Positions 1-13,470 of a stretch of DNA of 64,000 nucleotides are shown here, piece after piece. Position 1 is the stretch's first letter. Each line of letters begins with the position of its first letter. This DNA is from Atherix ibis (lineage: Eukaryota > Arthropoda > Insecta > Diptera > Athericidae). Under the pieces are notes generated by a model. That model worked only from the letters and a program-made list of their open reading frames with translations, was not told the origin of the DNA and searched no databases. The position numbers and the translations under genes are program-made. Where the stretch lies: positions 73,890,806 to 73,954,805 of the forward strand of contig OY282608.1 of assembly GCA_958298945.1 (NCBI GenBank), in the 5' to 3' direction.

Positions 1-1770
1 AATAACAAACAAATAAACCAACAAACGAACAAACCAACAAACCAACAAGCCAACAAACGAACAAACCAACTAACCAACAAACCAACGAACCAACAAACGA
101 ACAAACCAACAAACCAAGAAACCAAAAAACAAATGAACCAACAAACCAACAAACCAACAAACCAACAAACCAACAAACCAACAAGCCAACAAACCAAAAA
201 ACCAACAAGCCAACAAGCCAACAAATCAACAAGCCAACAAACGAACTAACCAACAAGCCAACAAACCAACAAACCACCAACCAAGAAACCAATAAACCAA
301 CAAACCAACAAGCCAACAAACCAAAAAAAAAAACAAACCAACAAGCCAACAAGCCAACAAACCAACAAGCCAACAAACGAACAAACGAACAAACCAACAA
401 ACGAACAAACCAACAAACCAACAAACAAATAAACCAACAAACCAACAAACCATCAAAACAAATAAATCAACCAACCAACAAACCAACAAACAAACAAACC
501 AACAAACCAACAAGCCAACAAACCAACAAGCCAACAAACGAACAAACCAACAAACAAACAAACCAACAAACCAACAGACCAACAAGCAAAAAAACCAACA
601 AACCAACAAGCCAATAAGCCAACAAACCAACAAGCCAACAAACGAACAAACCAACAGACCAACAAACCAACAAGCCAACAAACCAACAAACCAACAAAGC
701 AATAAACGAATAAACCAACAAACCAGCAAATCAATAAACAAACAAACGAACAAACCAACAAACAAACAAACCAACAAACCAACAAACCCACAAGTCAACA
801 AACGAACAAACCAACAAGCCAACAAACCAACAAACCAAGAAACCAAAAAACCAACAAACCAACAAGCCAACAAACCAACAAACCAACAAACCAACAAACA
901 AAAAACCAACAAACCAACAAACCAACAAGCCAACAAGCCAACAAGCCAACAAGCCAACAAACCAACAAACGAACAAACCAACAAACCAACAAATCAACAA
1001 GCCAACAAACCAAAAAAACCAACAAACCAACAAACCAACAAACCAACAAACCAACAAACCTACAAACCAACAAGCCAACAAACCAACAAACCAACAAGCC
1101 AACAAGCCAAAAACCAACAAACCAACAAGCCAACAAGCCAACAAACCATGAAGCCAACAAACGAACAAACGAACAAACCAACAAACCAACAAACCAACAA
1201 ACCAACAAACGAAGAAACCAACAAACCAACAAACCAACAAACCAACAAGGCAACAAACCAACAAACCAACAAACCAACAAACCAACAAACCAACAAACCA
1301 ACAAACCAACAAACCAATAAACCAACAAACCAACAAACCAACAAACCAACAAACCAACAAACCAAAAAACCAACAAACCAACAAACCAACAAACCAACAA
1401 ACCAACAAACCATCAAACCAACAACCAACAAACCAACAAACAAAAAAACGAACAAACCAACAAACCAACAAACCAACAAACAAAAAAACCAACAAACCAA
1501 CAAACCAACAAACCAACAAACCAACAAACCAACAAACCAACAAACCAACAAACCAACAAATCAACAAGCCAACAGGCCAACAAACCAACAAGCCAACAAA
1601 CGAACAAACCAACAAAGCAACAAACCAACAAACCAACAAACCAACAAACCAAAAAACCAACAAACCAACAAACCAACAAACCAACAAGCGAACAAACGAA
1701 CAAACAAGTAACCAACAAACCAACAAACCAACAAGCCAACAAACCAAAAAACCAACAAACCAACAAACCA
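1..1770 (+). repeat. Block R1, copy 1 (cut by window start)
   Basis: This variant-rich block recurs at 3,854-5,632. The offset is 3,854 at the left end, 3,862 after one extra octamer in copy 2 (inside the octamer run near 140-190), and 3,861 after a change at an A-tract. Shared private landmarks include CAGGCC at 1,574, AAGGCAAC near 1,248, an ATG-containing variant at 1,148 and CAAGCGAAC near 1,686. At the A-tract, copy 1 has 11 consecutive A (323-333) and copy 2 has 7 A followed by CAAC. The copies part at about 1,771 and 5,632. Variants are dense compared with the centre of the window, which suggests an older or less homogenised part of the array. Confidence 0.9.
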
Positions 1771-3853
1771 ACAAGCCAACAAACGAACAAACCAACAAAC
1801 CAAGTAACCAACAAACCAACAAACCAACAAGCCAACAAACTAAAAAACCAACAAACCAACAAACCAACAAACCAACAAACCAATAAGCCAACAAACAAAC
1901 AAACCAACAAGCCAACAAACGAACAAACCAACAAGCCAACAAACCCACAAATCAACAAACCAACAAACAAACAAACGAACAAACCAGCAAACCAACTAAC
2001 CAACAAACCAACAAACCAACAAACCAACAAGCCAACAAACCAACAAACCAACAAGCCAACAAGCCAACAAACCAACAAGCCAACAAACGAACAAACCAAC
2101 AAACAAAAAGACCAACAAACCAACAAACCAACAAACCAAAAAACGAACAAACCAACAAACCAACAAACAAACAAACCAACAAACCAACAAACCAACAAAC
2201 CAAGTAACTTACAAGCCAACAAACCAACAAACCAACAAGCCAACAAACCAAGAAGCCAAAAAACAACAAACCAACAAACCAACAAACCAACAAACCAACA
2301 AGCCAACAAGCCAACAAACCAACAAACCAACAAACCAACAAACCAACAAACCAAAAAACCAACAAACCAACAAACCAACAAACCAACAAACCAACAAACC
2401 AACAAACCAACAAACCAGCAAACCAACAAACCAACAAACCAAAAAACCAACAAACGAACAAACCAACAAGCCAACAAACCAACAAACAAATAGACCGACA
2501 AACGAACAAACCAACAAACCAACAAACCAACAAACCAACAAACTAACAAACCAACAATCGAACAAACCGACAAACCAACCAACAAACAAACCAACAAACC
2601 AACAAACCAACAAACCAACAAACCAACAAACCAACAAACGAACAAACCAACAAACCAACAAACGAACAAACCAATAAACCAGCAAACCAACAAACGAACA
2701 AACCAACAAACCAACAAAGAAATAAACCAACAAACCCTCAAACCAACAAACCAACAAGCCAAGAAACCAACAAACCAACACGCAAATAAACCAACAAACA
2801 AACAAACCAACAAACCAACAAGCCAACAAACGAACAAACCAACAAACCAACAAGCCAACAAACCAACAAACCAACAAACGAACAAACCAACAAACCAACA
2901 AACCATCAAACCAACAAGCCAACAAATAAACAAACCAACAAACCAACAAATGAATAAACCAACAAACCAACAAGCCAGCAAACGAACAAACTAACAAACC
3001 AACAAACCAACAAACCAACAAACAAATAAACCACCAAACGAAAAAACCACCAAACCACCAAACCAACAAACCAACAAACCAACAAACCAACAAACCAACA
3101 AAACAACAAACCAACAAACGAACAAACCAAAAAAAACATCAAACCAACAAACAAATAAACCAACAAACCAACAAACCAACAATCCAACAAACCAATAAAC
3201 CAACAAACAAATAAACCAACAAACGAACACACCAACAAACCAACAAGCCAACAAGCCAACAAACGAACAAACCAACAAACCAACAAACCAACAAACCAAC
3301 CAACCAACAATGCAACAATCCAACAAACGAACAAACCAAAAAACCAACAAACCAACAAGCCAACAAATGAACAAACCAACAAACCAACAAACCAACAAAC
3401 AAATAAACCAACAAACCAACAAACCAACAAACCAACAAACGAACAAACCAACAAACCAACAAACCAACAAACCAACAAGCCAACAAGCCAACAAATGAAC
3501 AAACTAACAAACCAACAAACCAATAAACCAATTAACCACCAAACCAACAAGACAACAAACGAACAAACCAACAAACCAAAAAACCAACAAACGAACAAAC
3601 CAACAAACCAACAATCCAACAAACCAACAAACCAACAAATGAACAAACAAATAAACCAACAAACGAACAAACCAACAAACCAACAAACCAGCAAACCAAC
3701 AAACCAGCAAACGAACAAACGAACAAACCAACAAACCAACAAACAAACAATCCAACAAACTAACAAACCAACAAACCAACAAACGAAAAAACCAACGAAC
3801 CAACAGACGAACAAACCAACAAACCAACAAACCAACAAGCCAACAAACCAACA
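1771..3853. repeat. Variant-rich octamer array between R1 copies
   Basis: This is octamer array with no long exact partner noticed elsewhere in the window. It includes a GTAACTT variant near 2,205, which it shares with 5,961 and 7,086, so the tail of this family is present here in diverged form. Near 3,031-3,062 several CCACCAAA and CGAAAAAA variants cluster. A CAATGCAACAATCC variant lies near 3,308. There is nothing gene-like apart from repeat-derived open frames. Confidence 0.85.
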
Positions 3854-5632
3854 AAATAACAAACAAATAAACCAACAAACGAACAAACCAACAAACCAAC
3901 AAGCCAACAAACGAACAAACCAACTAACCAACAAACCAACGAACCAACAAACGAACAAACCAACAAACCAAGAAACCAAAAAACAAATGAACCAACAAAC
4001 CAACAAACCAACAAACCAACAAACCAACAAACCAACAAACCAACAAGCCAACAAACCAAAAAACCAACAAGCCAACAAGCCAACAAATCAACAAGCCAAC
4101 AAACGAACTAACCAACAAGCCAACAAACCAACAAACCACCAACCAAGAAACCAATAAACCAACAAACCAACAAGCCAACAAACCAAAAAAACAACAAACC
4201 AACAAGCCAACAAGCCAACAAACCAACAAGCCAACAAACGAACAAACGAACAAACCAACAAACGAACAAACCAACAAACCAACAAACAAATAAACCAACA
4301 AACCAACAAACCATCAAAACAAATAAACCAACCAACCAACAAACCAACAAACAAACAAACCAACAAACCAACAAGCCAACAAACCAACAAGCCAACAAAC
4401 GAACAAACCAACAAACAAACAAACCAACAAACCAACAGACCAACAAGCAAAAAAACCAACAAACCAACAAGCCAATAAGCCAACAAACCAACAAGCCAAC
4501 AAACGAACAAACCAACAGACCAACAAACCAACAAGCCAACAAACCAACAAACCAACAAAGCAATAAACGAATAAACCAACAAACCAGCAAATCAATAAAC
4601 AAACAAACGAACAAACCAACAAACAAACAAACCAACAAACCAACAAACCCACAAGTCAACAAACGAACAAACCAACAAGCCAACAAACCAACAAACCAAG
4701 AAACCAAAAAACCAACAAACCAACAAGCCAACAAACCAACAAACCAACAAACCAACAAACAAAAAACCAACAAACCAACAAACCAACAAGCCAACAAGCC
4801 AACAAGCCAACAAGCCAACAAACCAACAAACGAACAAACCAACAAACCAACAAATCAACAAGCCAACAAACCAAAAAAACCAACAAACCAACAAACCAAC
4901 AAACCAACAAACCAACAAACCTACAAACCAACAAGCCAACAAACCAACAAACCAACAAGCCAACAAGCCAAAAACCAACAAACCAACAAGCCAACAAGCC
5001 AACAAACCATGAAGCCAACAAACGAACAAACGAACAAACCAACAAACCAACAAACCAACAAACCAACAAACGAAGAAACCAACAAACCAACAAACCAACA
5101 AACCAACAAGGCAACAAACCAACAAACCAACAAACCAACAAACCAACAAACCAACAAACCAACAAACCAACAAACCAATAAACCAACAAACCAACAAACC
5201 AACAAACCAACAAACCAACAAACCAAAAAACCAACAAACCAACAAACCAACAAACCAACAAACCAACAAACCATCAAACCAACAACCAACAAACCAACAA
5301 ACAAAAAAACGAACAAACCAACAAACCAACAAACCAACAAACAAAAAAACCAACAAACCAACAAACCAACAAACCAACAAACCAACAAACCAACAAACCA
5401 ACAAACCAACAAACCAACAAATCAACAAGCCAACAGGCCAACAAACCAACAAGCCAACAAACGAACAAACCAACAAAGCAACAAACCAACAAACCAACAA
5501 ACCAACAAACCAAAAAACCAACAAACCAACAAACCAACAAACCAACAAGCGAACAAACGAACAAACAAGTAACCAACAAACCAACAAACCAACAAGCCAA
5601 CAAACCAAAAAACCAACAAACCAACAAACCAA
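3854..5632 (+). repeat. Block R1, copy 2
   Basis: This is the second copy of the 1-1,770 block. It matches copy 1 apart from one extra octamer, the A-tract difference near 4,185-4,195 and scattered single-base changes (for example ATAAATCAACC near 470 reads ATAAACCAACC here). The private landmarks CAGGCC (5,435), AAGGCAAC and the ATG variant at 5,009 all lie at the expected offset of 3,861. Beyond about 5,632 the sequence departs from copy 1 and continues as block R2. Confidence 0.9.
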
Positions 5633-6130
5633 CAAACCAACAAACCAACAAACCAATAAGCCAAAAAACAAACAAACCAACAAGCCAACAAAAGAACAAA
5701 CCAACAAGCCAACAAACCCACAAACCAACAAACCAACAAACCAACAAACGAACAAACCAACAAACCAACAAACCAACAGACCAACAAACCAACAAACCAA
5801 CAAGCCAACAAACCAACAAACCAATAAGCCAACAAGCCAACAAACCAACAAGCCAACAAACGAACAAACCAACAAACAAAAAAACCAACAAACCAACAAA
5901 CCAAAACACGAACAAACCAACAAACCAACAAACAAACAAACCAACAAACCAACAAACCAAGTAACTTACAAACCAACAAACCAATAAACCAACAAGCTAA
6001 CAAACCAAGAAGTCAAAAAACAACAAACCAACAAACCAACAAAGCAACAAACCAACAATCCAACAAGCCAACAAACAAAGAAGCCAAAAATCAACAAACC
6101 AACAAAGCAACAAACCAACAAGCCAACAAG
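5411..6130 (+). repeat. Block R2, copy 1 (overlaps end of R1 copy 2)
   Basis: This segment starts near the ATCAACAAGCCAACAGGCC landmark and recurs at about 6,553-7,250. The offset is 1,141 at the left end and 1,125 at GTAACTT (5,961 versus 7,086) because the second copy has two fewer octamers. Private variants include CAAAAGAAC near 5,692, AAAACACG near 5,904 and AAGAAGTCAAAAAAC near 6,008. Its first part is the third representative of the R1 tail, so R1 and R2 overlap. Confidence 0.85.
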
Positions 6131-6552
6131 CCAACAAAACAACAAACCAACAAACCAACAAACCAACAAACCAAAAAACCAACAAACGAACAAACCAACA
6201 AACCAACAAATCAACAAACCAACAAACCAACAAACCAACAAACCAACAAACCAACAAACCAACAAACCAGCAAACCAACAAACCAACAAACCAAAAAACC
6301 AACAAACGAACAAACCAACAAACTAACAAACCAACAAACCAACAAACCAACAAACCAACAAACCAACAAACCAACAAGCCAACAAACCAACAACCCAAGA
6401 AACCAACTAACCAACAAGCCAACAAGCCAAAAAACCAACAAGCCAACAAACGAAGAAACCAACAAACCAACAAACAAAAAAACCAACAAACCAACAAACC
6501 AACAAACCAACAAACCAACAAACCAACAAACAAACAAACCAACAAACCAATA
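6131..6552. repeat. Octamer array between R2 copies
   Basis: This stretch is ordinary octamer array with CCAAAAAA, CGAAGAAA and CTAACAAA variants. No long partner was noticed. Nothing gene-like is present. Confidence 0.8.
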
Positions 6553-7250
6553 AACCAACAAATCAACAAGCCAACAGGCCAACAAACCAACAAGCCAACA
6601 AACGAACAAACCAACAAAGCAACAAACCAACAAACCAACAAACCAACAAACCAAAAAACCAACAAACCAACAAACCAACAAACCAACAAGCGAACAAACG
6701 AACAAACAAGTAACCAACAAACCAACAAACCAACAAGCCAACAAACCAAAAAACCAACAAACCAACAAACCAACAAACCAACAAACCAATAAGCCAAAAA
6801 ACAAACAAACCAACAAGCCAACAAAAGAACAAACCAACAAGCCAACAAACCCACAAACCAACAAACCAACAAACCAACAAACGAACAAACCAACAAACCA
6901 ACAAACCAACAGACCAACAAACCAACAAACCAACAAGCCAACAAACCAACAAACCAATAAGCCAACAAGCCAACAAACCAACAAGCCAACAAACGAACAA
7001 ACCAACAAACAAAAAAACCAACAAACCAACAAACCAAAACACGAACAAACCAACAAACCAACAAACAAACAAACCAACAAACCAAGTAACTTACAAACCA
7101 ACAAACCAATAAACCAACAAGCTAACAAACCAAGAAGTCAAAAAACAACAAACCAACAAACCAACAAAGCAACAAACCAACAATCCAACAAGCCAACAAG
7201 CCAACAAACAAAGAAGCCAAAAATCAACAAACCAACAAAGCAACATACCA
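6553..7250 (+). repeat. Block R2, copy 2
   Basis: This is the second copy of 5,411-6,130. CAGGCC lies at 6,576 and CAAGCGAAC near 6,688. GTAACTT is at 7,086, followed by the same ATAAACC, AGCTAAC and AAGAAGTC series as copy 1. Differences are two fewer octamers, one extra AAGCCAAC unit near 7,190 and a CATACC variant near 7,243. Confidence 0.85.
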
Positions 7251-7675
7251 ACAAGCCAACAAACCAACAAACCAACAAACCAACAAACCAACAAACCAAC
7301 AAACCAACAAACCAACAAACCAACAACCCAACAAACCAACAAACTAACAAACCAACAAACCAACAAACCAACAAACCAACATACCAGAAAACCAACAAAC
7401 CAACAAACCAAGTAACCAACAAACCAGCAAGCCAACAAACCAACAAGCCAACAAACCAACAAGCCAACAAACCAACAAACCAATAAGCCAACAAACGAAC
7501 AAACCAACAAATAAACAAAACAACAAACCAACAAATGAACAAACCAAAAAACCTACAAACCACCAAACCAACAAGCCAACAAGCCAACAAATCAACAAAC
7601 CAACAAACCAACAAACGAACAAAGCAACAAACCAACAAACAAACAAGCCAACAAACCAACAACCCAACAAACCAA

Positions 7676-8054
7676 CAAACGGACAGACGAACAAACCAAC
7701 AAATCAACAAACCAACAAACGAACAAACCAACAGACGAACAAATCAACAAACCAACAAACAAACAAACCAACAAACGAACAAACCAACAAACCAACAAAC
7801 CAACAAGCCAACAAACCAACAAATAAATAAACCAACAAACCAACAAACGAACAAAGCAACAAACCAACAAACCAACAAGCCAACAAACCAACAAACCAAC
7901 AAACCAACAAACGAACAGACGAGCAAACCAACAAATCAACAAACCAACAAACGAACAAACCAACAGACGAACAAATCAACAAACCAACAAACAAACAAAC
8001 CAACAAACGAACAAACCAAAAAACCAACAAACCAACAAACCAACAAATAAATAA
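7676..8054 (+). repeat. Local tandem duplication, 232-bp offset, CAGACGAAC module
   Basis: A segment with two CAGACGAAC variants 50 bp apart (7,684 and 7,734) is repeated with the same spacing at 7,916 and 7,966. The offset is 232 bp (29 octamers) at first, then 224 bp by the AAATAAATAAACC landmark (7,821 versus 8,045). Each copy carries private changes: GGACAG replaces GAACAG in the first, and GACGAGC appears in the second. The same module recurs at 9.9-11 kb, 13.7-14.7 kb, 52.26, 54.37 and 62.4-63.9 kb. Confidence 0.85.
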
Positions 8055-8360
8055 ACCAACAAACCAACAAACCAACAAACCTACAAACCAACAAACCAAC
8101 AAACCAACAAACTAACAAACAAACAAATCAACAAACCAACAAACCAACAAGCCAACAAGCCAACAAACCAACAAACAAACAAACCAAGTAACCAACAAAC
8201 CAACAAACCAAGAAACCAAGAAACCAACAAACCAACAAACCAAAAACCAACAAAGCAACCAACCAACAAACCAACAAACCAAAAAACCAACAAACCAACA
8301 AACCAACAAACCAAAAAACCAACAAACCAACAAACCAACAAACCAACAAGCCAACAAACC

Positions 8361-8757
8361 AACAAGCCAAGAAAAAACAAACCAACAAGCCAACAAACCA
8401 ACAAACCAACAAACCAACAAACCAACAAACCAACATACCAACAAACCAGCAAATCAACAAACCAACAAAGAAACAAACCAACAAACCAACAAACCAAAAA
8501 ACCAACAAACGAACAAACCAACAAACCAACAAATCAATAAACCAACAAACCAACAAACCAACAAGCCAAGAAAAAACAAACCAACAAGCCAACAAACCAA
8601 CAAACCAACAAACCAACAAACCAACAAACCAACATACCAACAAACCAGCAAATCAACAAACCAACAAAGAAACAAACCAACAAACCAACAAACCAAAAAA
8701 CCAACAAACGAACAAACCAACAAACCAACAAATCAATAAACCAACAAACCAACAAAC
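8361..8757 (+). repeat. Tandem duplication, ~199-bp unit
   Basis: A segment marked by CCAAGAAAAAACAAACC, CATACC, CCAGCAAATC and CAAAGAAACAAACC occurs twice head to tail. The landmark G before the A-run is at 8,371 and 8,570, an offset of 199. This is not a multiple of 8 and reflects a 1-bp phase slip inside the unit. The second copy ends near 8,757, where an ATCAATAAACC stretch is followed by CCAAAAAACC. Confidence 0.85.
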
Positions 8758-9186
8758 CAAAAAACCAACAAACCAACAAACCAACAAACCAACAAACCAA
8801 CAAACCAACAAACCAACAAACCAACAAACCAAGTAACCAACAAACCAACAAACCAACAAACCAACAAACCAACAAACCAACAAACCAACAAACCAACAAA
8901 CCAACAAACCAAGAAACCAACAAACCAGCAAACCAACAAACCAACAAGACAACAAACAAACAAACCAACAAGCCAACAAACCAACAAACCAACAAACCAA
9001 CAAACCAACAAACCAACAAACCAACAAACCAGCAAACAAACAAACCAACAAACAAACAAACCAACAAACCAACCAACCAACAAACCAACAAACCAACAAA
9101 CCAACAAACCAAGAAACCACCAAACCAACAAACCAACAAACCAACAAACCACAAACCAACAAGCCAACAAACCAACAAGCCAAGAA
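8758..9186. repeat. Homogeneous octamer stretch
   Basis: This is mostly canonical CCAACAAA with a few CCAAGTAA, CCAGCAAA and CAAACAAA variants. A CCAACCAACC 4-bp slip lies near 9,070. It leads into the first M module. Nothing gene-like is seen. Confidence 0.8.
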
Positions 9187-12100
9187 ATGAACAAACAAAC
9201 AAACCAACAAATCAAGTAACTAACAAACCACCAAACGAACATACAAGCAAACCAACAAACGAACAAACCAACAAACCAACAAACAAACAAACCAACAAGC
9301 CAACAAACAAACAAACCGACAAACCAACAAACCAACAAACCAACAAACCAACAAGCCAACAAACCAACAAGCCAACAAACGAACAAACCAACAAACCAAC
9401 AAACCAACAAACGAACAAACCAAGTAACCAACAAACCAACAAACCAAAAAACCAACAAACCAACAACACAGCAAATAAATAAACCAACAAACCAACAAAC
9501 CAACAAACCAACAAGCCAACAAACGAACAAACCAACAAACTAACAAACCAGCAAACCAACAAACCAACAAACGAACAAACCAACAAAATATCAAACCAAC
9601 AAACCAACAAACCAACAAACCAACAGACCAACAAACCGACAAACCCACAAACCAACAAACAAACAAACCAACAAACCAAAAAACCAACAAACCAAAAAAC
9701 CAACAAACCAACAAGCAAACAAAACCAAAAAACCAACAAACCAACAAACCAAAAAACCAAGAAACCAAGAAACCAACAAACCAACAAACCAACAAACCAA
9801 CAAACCAACAAACCAACAAACCAACAAACCAACAAACCAACAAACCAAAAAGCCAACAAACCAACAAACCAACAAACCAACATACCAACAAACCAACAAA
9901 CCAACAAACCAACAAACCAACAAACGAACAGACGAACAAACCAACAAATCAACAAACCAACAAACGAACAAACCAACAAACAAATAAACCAACAAATCAA
10001 CAAACCAACAAACGAACAAACCAACAAACCAACAAACAAATAAACCAACAAATCAACAAACCAACAAACGAACAGACGAACAAACCAACAAACCAACAAA
10101 CCAACATACCAACAAACCAACAAACAAATAAACCAACAAACCAACAAACCAACAAACCAACAAACCAACAAACCAACCAACCAACAAACCAACAAACCAA
10201 CAAACCAACAAACCAACAACCCAACAAACCAACAAACCAATAAGCCAACAAACGAACAAACCAACAAATAAACAAACCAACAAACCAACAAATCAACAAA
10301 CCAACAAACGAACAAACCAACAAACAAATAAACCAACAAATCAACAAACCAACAAACGAACAAACCAACAAACCAACAAACAAATAAACCAACAAATCAA
10401 CAAACCAACAAATGAACAGACGAACAAACCAACAAACCAACAAACCAACATACCAACGAACCAACAAACAAATAAACCAACAAACCAACAAACCAACAAA
10501 CCAACAAACCAACAAACAAATAAACCAACAAACCAACAAACCAACAAACTAACCAATCAACAAACCAACAAACCAACAAACCAACAAACCAACAAACCAA
10601 CAAACCAACAAACCAACAAGCCAACAAACCAACAAACCAATAAGCCAACAAACGAACAAACCAACAAATAAACAAACCAACAAATCAACAAACCAACAAG
10701 CCAACAAACGAACAAACAAGCAAGCCAACAAGCCAACGAACCAACAAGCCAACAAACGAACAAACCAAAAAACCAACAAACGAACAAACCAACAAGCCAA
10801 CAAACCAACAACCGAACAAACGAACAAACCAACAAATCAACAAACCAACAAGCCAACAAACCAACAAACCAACAAACCAACAAACCAACAAACGAACAAA
10901 GCAACAAACCAACAAACCAACAAGCCAACAAACCAACAAACCAACAAACCAACAAACGAACAGACGAACAAACCAACAAATCAACAAACCAACAAACCAA
11001 CAAGCCAACAAGCCAACAAACCAACAAAATAACAAGCCAACAAACGAACAAACCAACAAACCAACAAACCAACAAACCAACAAACCAGCAAATAAATAAA
11101 CCAACAAACCAACAAACCAACAAACGAACAAACCCACAAACAAACAAACCAACAAATCAACAAACCAACAAACCAACAAGCCAACAAGCCAACAAGCCAA
11201 CAAACCAGCAAATAAATAAACCTACAAACCAACAAACCAACAAACCAACAAACCAACAAACCAACAAATCAACAAACCAACAAACCAACAAGCCAACAAG
11301 CCAACAAACCAACAAAATAAAAAGCCAACAAACGAACAAACCAACAAACCAACAAACCAACAAACAAACAAACCAACAAACCAACAAACCAACAAACAAA
11401 CAAACCAAGTAACCAACAAACCAACAAACCAAGAAACCAAGAAATCAACAAACCAACAAACCAAAAAACCAACAAAGCAACCAACCAACAAACCAACAAA
11501 CCAAAAAACCAAAAAACCAACAAACCAAGAAACCAAGAAACCAACAAACCAAAAAACCAACAAACCAACAAACCAATAAACCAACAAGCCAACAAATTAA
11601 CAAGTCAAGAAACAAACAAACCAACAAGCCAACAAACCAACAAACCAACAAACCAACATACCAACAAACCAACAAACCAACAAACCAACAAACAAACAAA
11701 CCAACAAACCAACAAACCAACAAACCAACAAACCAACAAACAAATAAACCAACAAACCAACAAACCAACAAACCAACAAACCAACAAACCAACAAACCAA
11801 CAAACCAACAAACCAATAAACCAATAAACCAACAAACCAACAAACCAATAAACCAACAAACCAACAAACCAACAAACCAACAAGCCAACAAACCAACAAA
11901 CCAACAAACCAAGTAACCAACAAACCAACAAACCAACAAACCAACAAACCAACAAACCAACAAACCAACAAACCAACAAACCAACAAACCAACAAACCAA
12001 CATACCAACAAACCAACAAACAAACAAACCAACAAACCAACAAACCAACAAACCAACAAACAAACAAACCAAGTAACCAACAAAACAACAAACCAAGAAA

Positions 12101-13207
12101 CCAAGAAACCAACAAACCAACAAACCAAAAAACCAATAAAGCAACCAACCAACAAACCAACAAACCAAAAAACCAACAAACCAACAAACCAACAAACCAA
12201 CAAACCAACAAACCAAAAAACCAACAAACCAACAAACCAACAAACCAACAAACCAACAAGCCAACGAACCAACAATCCAAGAAACAAACAAACCAACAAG
12301 CCAACAAACCAACAAACCAACAAACCAACATACCAACAAACCAACAAATCAACAAACCAACAAAGAAACAAACCAACAAACCAACAAACCAACAAAACAA
12401 CAAACCAACAAACCAACAAACAAGTAAACCAACAAACCAACAAACCAACAAACCAACAAACCAACAAACCAACAAACCAACAAACCAACAAACCAACAAA
12501 CCAACAAACCAACGAACCAACAAACCAATAAACCAACAAACCAACAAACCAATAAACCAACAAACCAACAAACCAACAAACCAACAAGCCAACAAACCAG
12601 CAAACCAAGTAACCAACAAACCAACAAACCAACAAACCAACAAACCAACAAACCAACAAACCAACAAACCAACAAACCAGCAAACCAACAAACCAACAAG
12701 ATAACAAACGAACAAATCAACAAGCCAACAAACCAACAAACCAACAAAACAACAAACCAACAAACCAACAAACCAACAAACCAACAAACAAACAAACCAA
12801 CAAACATACAAACCAACAAACCAACAAACCAACAAACCAACAAACCAACAAACCAACAAACCAAGAAACCAACAAACCAACAAACCAACAAACCAACAAA
12901 CCAACAAACCAGCAAACCACAAACCAAAAAGCCAACAAACCAACAAGCCAACAAACGAACAAACCAACAAACCAACAAACAAACAAACCAACAAGCCAAC
13001 AAACCAACAAACCGACAAACCAACAAACCAACAAACCAGCAAGCCATTAAATCAACAAGCCAACAAACGAACAAACCAACAAACCAACAAACCAACAAAC
13101 CAACAAACCAACAAACCAACAAACCAACAAACCAAAAAACCAACAAACCAGCAACCCAACAAACAAATAAACCAACAAACCAACAAACCAACAACACAAC
13201 AAGCCAA
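9187..13207. repeat. Variant-rich mosaic array
   Basis: This stretch starts at the first M module. It contains several CAGACGAAC modules (9,929; 10,074; 10,416; 10,962), CAAATAAACC/AAATCAAC combinations at 9.9-11.2 kb, and the CCAAGAAACCAAGAAACC then AAAGCAACCAACCAAC landmark (8,212; 11,428; 12,090). The last landmark marks diverged duplications between 8.2, 11.4 and 12.1 kb. A segment around 9,520-9,780 recurs at about 13,208-13,470. No gene-like sequence is present. Confidence 0.8.
9520..9780 (+). repeat. AAAATATC block, copy 1 (partner at 13,208-13,470)
   Basis: This segment holds the rare AAAATATCAAACC variant (first T at 9,589), CAGACC, CCGACAAACCCAC and a series of CCAAAAAACC and CCAAGAAACC units. 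The same order appears 3,688 bp (461 octamers) downstream with the first T at 13,277. It shows that even the mosaic part of the array contains long-range copies. Confidence 0.82.
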
Positions 13208-13470
13208 CAAACGAACAAACCGACAAACTAACAAACCAGCAAACCAACAAACCAACAAACGAACAAACCAACAAAATATCAAACCAACAAACCAACAAAC
13301 CAACAAACCAACAGACCAACAAACCGACAAACCAACAAACCAACAAACAAACAAACCAACAAACCAAAAAACCAACAAACCAAAAAACCAACAAACCAAC
13401 AAGCCAACAAAACCAAAAAACCAACAAACCAACAAACAAAAAACCAAGAAACCAAGAAACCAACAAACCA
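13208..13470 (+). repeat. AAAATATC block, copy 2
   Basis: This is the partner of 9,520-9,780, at an offset of 3,688 bp. It is followed directly by the ~671-bp tandem duplication, whose first copy includes its right half. Confidence 0.82.

Noticed and set aside
2205..2211. GTAACTT and the many AAGTAA variants as splice-donor-like sites
   Set aside because: They are single octamer variants copied with their modules. No matching acceptor, branch site or polypyrimidine tract exists on the A/C-rich strand.
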